64,000 bases of DNA, from contig JAWRVZ010000244.1 of the NCBI GenBank assembly GCA_037043235.1, forward strand, positions 124,001 to 188,000, written 5' to 3'. Source of the stretch: Rhodeus uyekii (Eukaryota; Chordata; Actinopteri; Cypriniformes; Acheilognathidae). Positions 1 through 64,000 of the stretch are shown one piece after another; within the stretch, counting starts at the first letter, position 1; the number at the start of each line of letters is the position of its first letter. Both the position numbers and the translations under genes were made by a program. The notes under the pieces were generated by a model. The model ran no database searches. It saw only the letters and a list, made by a program, of their open reading frames with translations, and was not told the origin of the DNA.

Positions 1-1040
1 GGAGCAGAGCATGCACAGTCAGTGTTTGAGGACACTGGCCACGCTACTAGAAGTTACTCTGCATGAGAATACACTCCGCTCCTGCCTGATGGTTTTTAGA
101 TCTATTTATAGCAGCTCAGGCATGTGTTCAGGCGTTGTGTCACTCCCTGGCCTTGTTTCATTACAGGCAGCGATACACACGCTTGGTGCATGGTTGCATG
201 GGAGAGGAGCATGCACGGTCAGTGCTTGAGGTGTGTAGATTGTGAGCGACTGCTGCTGCGAATGCTCCAATCCTGTCCGACAGTCTACAAGGAGGCTGCT
301 CAGACTCTCGGTTTCGGACCCTCAGTAGGGATCGCGTCCACTGTTACTCGGGTCCACCCTCACCCAAGTTCCAGAAGCATGCCCTGTGGTGGTTTCTTCC
401 GACTTGGATAAGTATGCAGGGAGCTGGACGTTGTTACCGCCGTCACTGATGATTTTTGTTAGCATCTAGACTGCAGATGATTCGCCTCTTCAATCTCCAG
501 TTTAAAGGGACACCAGGGTGCAAAGGGACACCAGGGCCACTGTGTGTTCCCCGGTGTCCCAAGGGAGCCAGGATGCACTGGGCTCAGGCGAGATTTCCCA
601 GCTGCTGCCCTTGACCGGATTGCATTGGGGAAATTGCCCCCTCTGAGGAGGGTTTTAGAGCATTCATTCCAGGCGCCCCCTGCAGGAACCTGCAGGGCCC
701 TGTAGTGAAAATTCAAACTATACCACTAATTTGGGTGAGGCGCTTGCGAGTGACCTCATTCCCCTTTCTTGTCCCAAAACAGGGATAGAGAACACTTAGC
801 GCTCTGAACGAGACGCTGTGTCGCTCAGCCATAGCTCCTATGGGCCTGCCGGTCTTGCTTTGACACTTGCCATGCTTCCGTTTCCCGATACGCGGTACAC
901 CTATATACTCCTGGTTCATCTTCCGCGATGTGCATTAACATATGTTGGTTCTATTGTGCTTCATGAGACAGTTACGCTAAGGCGTTCCCAAAGCAGTGTC
1001 ACATTCCCTTTTAGGGAACTAGGGTTACGTACGTAACCTT
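1..1040 (+). mobile_element. DIRS-like retroelement relic (ORF1 trace and terminal repeat)
   Basis: Positions 150-300 read, in shifting frames, like the Cys/His-rich motif of fish DIRS ORF1 (fragments DTHAWCMVAW, GEEHARSVLEV, CVDCERLLLRML). Positions 600-660 share CCCTCTGAGGAGGGT with the DIRS element at 62.7 kb, read on the opposite strand. Positions about 713-1040 resemble the DIRS terminal repeat and end in TTAGGGAACTAGGG followed by TTACGTACGTAACC. Two similar pieces, GCATGCAC(A/G)GTCAGTG, recur at about 9-24 and 208-223. The coding part is frameshifted and the RT is missing. Confidence 0.6.
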
Positions 1041-2110
<1,070 letters not shown>

Positions 2111-2118
2111 CTGTAAAG
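2111..2118. repeat. hAT target-site duplication, left copy
   Basis: CTGTAAAG directly precedes the CAGGGGT end of the hAT element and is repeated exactly at 3300-3307. Eight bases is the standard hAT duplication length. Confidence 0.93.
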
Positions 2119-3299
2119 CAGGGGTTTCAAACTCAAATTACCCGGGGGCCGCAGGAGGCAGAGTTTGGGTGAGGCAGGGCCGCATCAAGAATTCCACAAA
2201 AAAAGATTTTTTCTCAAACGTCATTATTGACAGTTCTTTAGCTTCAATGGGTTCTTCTGAGCGTGAACTGTCCTGAACATAAACAGAATATTGAAGAACA
2301 TGAACGGTTCTTCTGAATATGACTTGAGACCTGCAGATCTTCCTCTCACACAGCTGAGCCACATTTGGCTTGAGAGAGGAAACAGTTGAGACTCTCAGTA
2401 TAGCTTGAAGATGATTGTCAGTAAGTAGACCTGTACTTGGACTTACTGAAGTTCAAGGTTGAGGAAAAAGTTACTAATTTTTTCGAGATACTAAGTCATT
2501 ATTATGATAAACTGTCATTATTTTGAGATAAGTCAATATAATAAGAAACGCTCTCATTTTTTCGAGATACAAAGTCATTATTGTGAGAAACCCTCTCATT
2601 ATTATGACTTAATATATTTTTTTCTCAACTGTGGCGGAAACGGGCTTCCATACTTTCCTGATGACATGAACATCATAACTTTTGTATATGGTAGAAAATA
2701 CTGAGACTGCTACCGGGCTGATAATTATCAGCTGGGACTGTGGGACAGCATTAATAAATGTACTATATACAAACAATGGGATGCAGCCACGGAGGCGTTA
2801 TTTACTGGATTTTATTTTCTATATTATAACACCGATGTCCCGCAAATCAGCCCATTTCAAATGATGGAAAAACAAAATACAATCCGCATGACGCGAAAAA
2901 CAACGCCGATAACAGTAACATTCACTTCGTCCAGCTCAAAGTCAAACATGCTCAATTTCAAACACAATAAGAAGTAATAATTCTATGACGGCTTTGACAA
3001 ATGTGATATTACACGGGCAGCTATGTTTCTCTGTCTGCCTCAAGCCCGGCTGATGCCCCGCCCCCGGAGTCATTTACTCCACTGTGATTGGCCCCCGGGA
3101 GTCATGTACTCCACTGTGATTGGTTGGCTTGTACAGCTCCAGCTCGCACGAAAAAGGAACCTTTCGCACACACACACAACGCGGTAAAGCGCTATTCATT
3201 CAAAACTCGCGGGCCACACTTACATTATGGTCCCGCGGGCCACAAAATATCGTTTCGCGGGCCGCAATTGGCCCGCGGGCCGCATGTTTGAGACCCCTG
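2119..3299. mobile_element. Non-autonomous hAT transposon (MITE-like), complete ends
   Basis: The 1181-bp element starts CAGGGGTTTCAAACTC and ends with the inverted form GTTTGAGACCCCTG, typical hAT termini, flanked by an exact 8-bp duplication. Subterminal GGGCCGC/GCGGGCC motifs mirror each other at both ends. The interior has no transposase frame: it holds AT-rich tracts and, at about 3063-3125, a local duplication of GTCAT(T/G)TACTCCACTGTG. It would need a transposase from elsewhere to move. Confidence 0.92.
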
Positions 3300-3307
3300 C
3301 TGTAAAG
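3300..3307. repeat. hAT target-site duplication, right copy
   Basis: CTGTAAAG, identical to 2111-2118. Confidence 0.93.
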
Positions 3308-4233
3308 TATCACGTACACATATAAATGTTTGGTGAAGAATTCCTATGAGAATTAAAAACAAATTCTATCAACTCAGGCACAAATGTCTGTACGGGCCTC
3401 CCACATGTTTTTGAATATTTTCCAGAGGAGGAGGTCAAGTTTTTTTGTATTTACTGTTGACATCTATGTGGCCATTTAGAGTTTGACTCAAAGAGAGTCA
3501 AAACAAAAGGTGAAGAGAATGTTCAACCCAGTCATGTTTTGGCTGTGTCAGAAACAATAACAGCTTCTCTGACCTGCTATTAGTCAATCTGTAATGTAGG
3601 ACTAGCAGGACAGAAGCAGAATAAATATTCTCAACTGTGTTTATATGTTGTTTACACTAACTGCAAGAGTTAGGAAATAATGTGGACAGGAAGTGCTGAT
3701 ATGGATGGTTTTATCTTTTCTGCTGTTGGTAAGGAATTTTGGTCTTGTCTGTTAAAAAGTTACTTGTTACTTGAACTTGGTACAGGGAAACAGCCACGAG
3801 AGACTATCTGAACAACACGGTCATATCAAACTCAGTGACAACAAGCTTTAAGACATATTTTGTGTGTTATGCTGCATTTTACTATATCAGTCCTTCTGTT
3901 GCACTTCTATATGATAAAAATGCACTGCTGTTTTCTGTTATTCTTTACATAGAGATAAAATACTGAGTCCAAAATAAGAAAGAACAGATCGAATGCATAT
4001 TACATAAATACCTGCATCTGTTCAAGGCAGAAAAAATAGAAATAGAAAAATCTGAAAACAGTTTAAAGTTCTATTAACAGTGAAGGTTTATCAGCCTGCA
4101 GTCACATTTACCACTACTCTGCAAAACTTTGTTGGAAAAATCCAGTAACTTCAATAGGAATTAGAGTTTTGCAGATTTTGTTTGTGTTCAAGTTGTTCAC
4201 ACAGAATTCAATGCGCTGATCAACAGCGTCTTC
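3308..4233. other. Intronic DNA, nothing recognised
   Basis: AT-rich sequence with no open frame of note, no repeat family recognised and no exon-like segment. Confidence 0.55.
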
Positions 4234-4320
4234 AAGGGTTAGTTCACCCAAAAAGGACATTTCTGTAATCATTTACTCACTCTCAAGTTGTTCCAAACAT
4301 GTATTAATTTCTTTCCTTAC
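4234..4320 (+). repeat. Dispersed fish repeat fragment (GGGTTAGTTCACCC family)
   Basis: It contains AGGGTTAGTTCACCCAAAAA followed by TTTACTCACTCTCAAGTTGT and TTCCAAAC, the start of a short element very common in cyprinid and related genomes. Only one end is preserved. It is one of the reasons for a cypriniform call. Confidence 0.75.
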
Positions 4321-4717
4321 AGAACTGCTCTATTGACTGCAAGTCAACAGAAAAACATACTCTTTTCTTAATATGACACTGAACATAGTCCACTCTTAAG
4401 AGGATGGACAGTATTTTTAAGATGATGTTATGTAAGTGATCCTGATCCTGTAGAAATCAATAGCAGCATTTTTGCAGCAGCAGTATTTTTCTATCTGTAT
4501 AGAGTGGGTAGAAACTACACTTTAGCAGACTGAGCAATTGTGCAGTGATAGTGAGGTGATTGTAGGAGTAATAAATGTGAAGATTACCTGTATCAATCTA
4601 TTTTCAGGATTAGTAGGACTAGTGCACTCAAGCTGTGGACCGTTAAGTGAAATGAATGTTCTTCTGGAGTTCAGAACTTTATAATTTTCACAGTTCAATG
4701 ACAAAATATTTCAGATA

Positions 4718-5042
4718 CAGTATTATCTTGAAATACGAGCATAATCCATTCCAGGACCTAGCTCTTAATTCGAATTGCTCGAATCTCAAATAATTTTTCC
4801 CAGAAGAAATAACAAAACATTTCTATCCATTCTGGCCTTCTAGTGCTAATAACAATGGAAAAAAACATGTTTTTAATTGCTATGGAGACATACACACACC
4901 AAAAAATTATAGTATATAAGGAATCCTGTAATATAAAAATCTTTACTCGTATTTCAAAGTAAAAAAATGTGCTTGAACGCTTGCTCGTATCTCGGAATAC
5001 TCGTATATCGGGACACTCATATCTCAAGGCATTACTGTTACA
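4718..5042. repeat. MITE-like element with TCTTGARATACGAG termini
   Basis: The left end ACAGTATTATCTTGAAATAC and the right end (read inverted) ACAGTAATGCCTTGAGATAT form imperfect terminal inverted repeats. Inner GAGATACGAG-like blocks also occur in both orientations. A related copy in the other orientation lies at about 36165-36380, and both share the block AATTAAAAACATGTTTTTT (or its complement). It is probably Tc1/mariner-derived. Confidence 0.65.
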
Positions 5043-5182
5043 GAGGATTTAAAAGCAGCCACAACTTTTGAGCAATTTCGAGAAATTTTCCATCTACAAC
5101 CACAAAATAAACAACATCACATGCATTACACATTTGGCACAGGTAAGGGTGTCTGTAAATTAGTTTTAATGTTTTTGCTTAA

Positions 5183-5560
5183 GTCGCTTATGGTCACCAA
5201 GCCAGCATTTATTTGATCAGTAAAGAGAGTAATATTGTGAAATATTATAACCATTCAAAATACATTTTAAAATGCCTTTTATTCCTGTGAAGGCAAAGGT
5301 GATGTGGCAAAGTCACACAATCAGTCATGAATCATTCTAATATGCTCATTTGGAGAATAATGTGTTATTATTATCAATGTTAAAAACATTGTGCTGCTCC
5401 CTATTTTTGGGGAAACCTAAATGTTTTCATGATTCTATGTATAGAAATTTGGTGTTTTTAAAAAAAAAAATTTTCATAAATGTCTTTACTGTCACTTAAT
5501 CAAATGCATCTTTGCTGAATAAATGTATTAATAAAAAAATTAAATAAAGATACATCCAAA
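5183..5560 (+). repeat. Dispersed fish repeat copy (ATGATCC / TGCATCTTTGCTGAATAAA family)
   Basis: It shows the blocks CACCAAGCCAGCATTTATTT, TCATTCTAATATGCTCATTT, ATTATCAATGTTAAAAACA and GCATCTTTGCTGAATAAATG in order. The same order recurs at 42290-42680 and 54985-55370, with shorter pieces elsewhere. It has no coding potential. Confidence 0.75.
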
Positions 5561-5751
5561 CACAATAGATGGAAAGTGCTCATTAATATCCTTTTTCATA
5601 TTTATTATACAGTTTGTCATGGGATATTGACAAAAAGTTACTAGTTTGTATAAACAACACCCTTAATATAAGCATTAATGAGCTTTAAAAAAGGAAAATA
5701 GCTTTTAAATAAAAGCAAGAGTTACATAATATTATGTGTGTATATTCTTAC

Positions 5752-63526
<57,775 letters not shown>

Positions 63527-64000
63527 CTGTAACAAATAATAAATTGGAAAGACTGACAAAAAATATATGTAAGGTGTAATTTAATATTATTTATATACTA
63601 TTACAGTATTTATTTATTAATTTTAATATTAAAGTCATTTGTATTGCTTTTTTGTTTAAATATTTCTATTTTGGTTTCATTTATATTTATTTCAGTTTTA
63701 GTAATTGTAGTACTTTTAAGTTTATTGTGTAATATTTGTAATTTTCGTTTTATTTCAAACATCACAAATATTTTTTTTTATAATTTTAGTTTTAGTTTAG
63801 TTAACAATAACAACAGCCACATACACATCAATACGTATTGTAATCGAGATTATTAAAAGGTGGAGCATAATTATTTTAATTGTTAAAATAATGTATAACT
63901 TTCAAGTAAACAATTTCTCAAAATGAGTTTGTAGTCCTATTTTTTTGAATTAATTATTTAATATTGGCCATTTACCAAATATCGCCCGAATAATGAAAAT
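63527..64000. other. ADGRV1 intron at the window edge
   Basis: AT-rich intron upstream of the first visible exon, nothing recognised. The remaining N-terminal exons should follow beyond position 64000. Confidence 0.7.

Overview
The window looks like intron-rich vertebrate nuclear DNA, most likely from a teleost fish and probably a cypriniform. The evidence is a vertebrate adhesion-GPCR gene with GT-AG exons, long dinucleotide arrays, and a mix of repeats typical of otophysan fish: DIRS-like, L2, Tc1 and hAT elements, tRNA-derived SINEs, TG...CA LTRs, and the dispersed families marked by 'GGGTTAGTTCACCC' and 'TCAGTGTCACATGATCC'. The species call is inference.

One host gene spans nearly everything. 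Twenty-two consecutive exons on the minus strand (63526 down to 5752) encode about 1,640 residues of the C-terminal part of ADGRV1 (VLGR1/GPR98), the giant adhesion receptor of stereocilia ankle links and the photoreceptor periciliary membrane. Every exon is open, has plausible splice sites, and matches its neighbours in phase. In gene order they encode about nine Calx-beta repeats (63526-55713), the GAIN/GPS region with a C-T-H-L-S cleavage motif (about 55900-52290), and the seven-helix domain (52450-5752). The N-terminal part lies above position 64000. The last part of TM7 and the cytoplasmic tail lie below position 5752 and were not found, so they are probably outside the window.

The layout is uneven. 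The Calx-beta and GAIN exons are packed into 52-63.5 kb. The seven-helix exons are spread over 46 kb by introns of about 25.4 kb (26675-52086) and 16.0 kb (5874-21920). Those introns are full of mobile elements. The main one is a plus-strand, antisense, internally deleted class I endogenous retrovirus at 9221-13924. It has identical 423-bp LTRs, a 5-bp target duplication (AAAAC), a tRNA-Pro primer site, a gag piece ending after the major homology region, an integrase domain, and broken env pieces. Others are a non-autonomous hAT element with an 8-bp duplication (2119-3299), a solo LTR with a 5-bp duplication (20859-21556), a Tc1 transposase relic (about 19830-20790), and four DIRS-like relics (1-1040, 27190-29640, 44540-45560, 62311-63320). 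There is also an L2 LINE split by an LTR (46490-48450), several MITE-like sequences and AT/CA arrays.

No second host gene, CRISPR array or canonical structural RNA gene was found. The items most worth a second look are the deleted but very young retrovirus, the DIRS element touching an ADGRV1 splice donor, a 63-nt hairpin at 51790-51852, the TA arrays beside exon boundaries, and a foldback element at 39907-40186.
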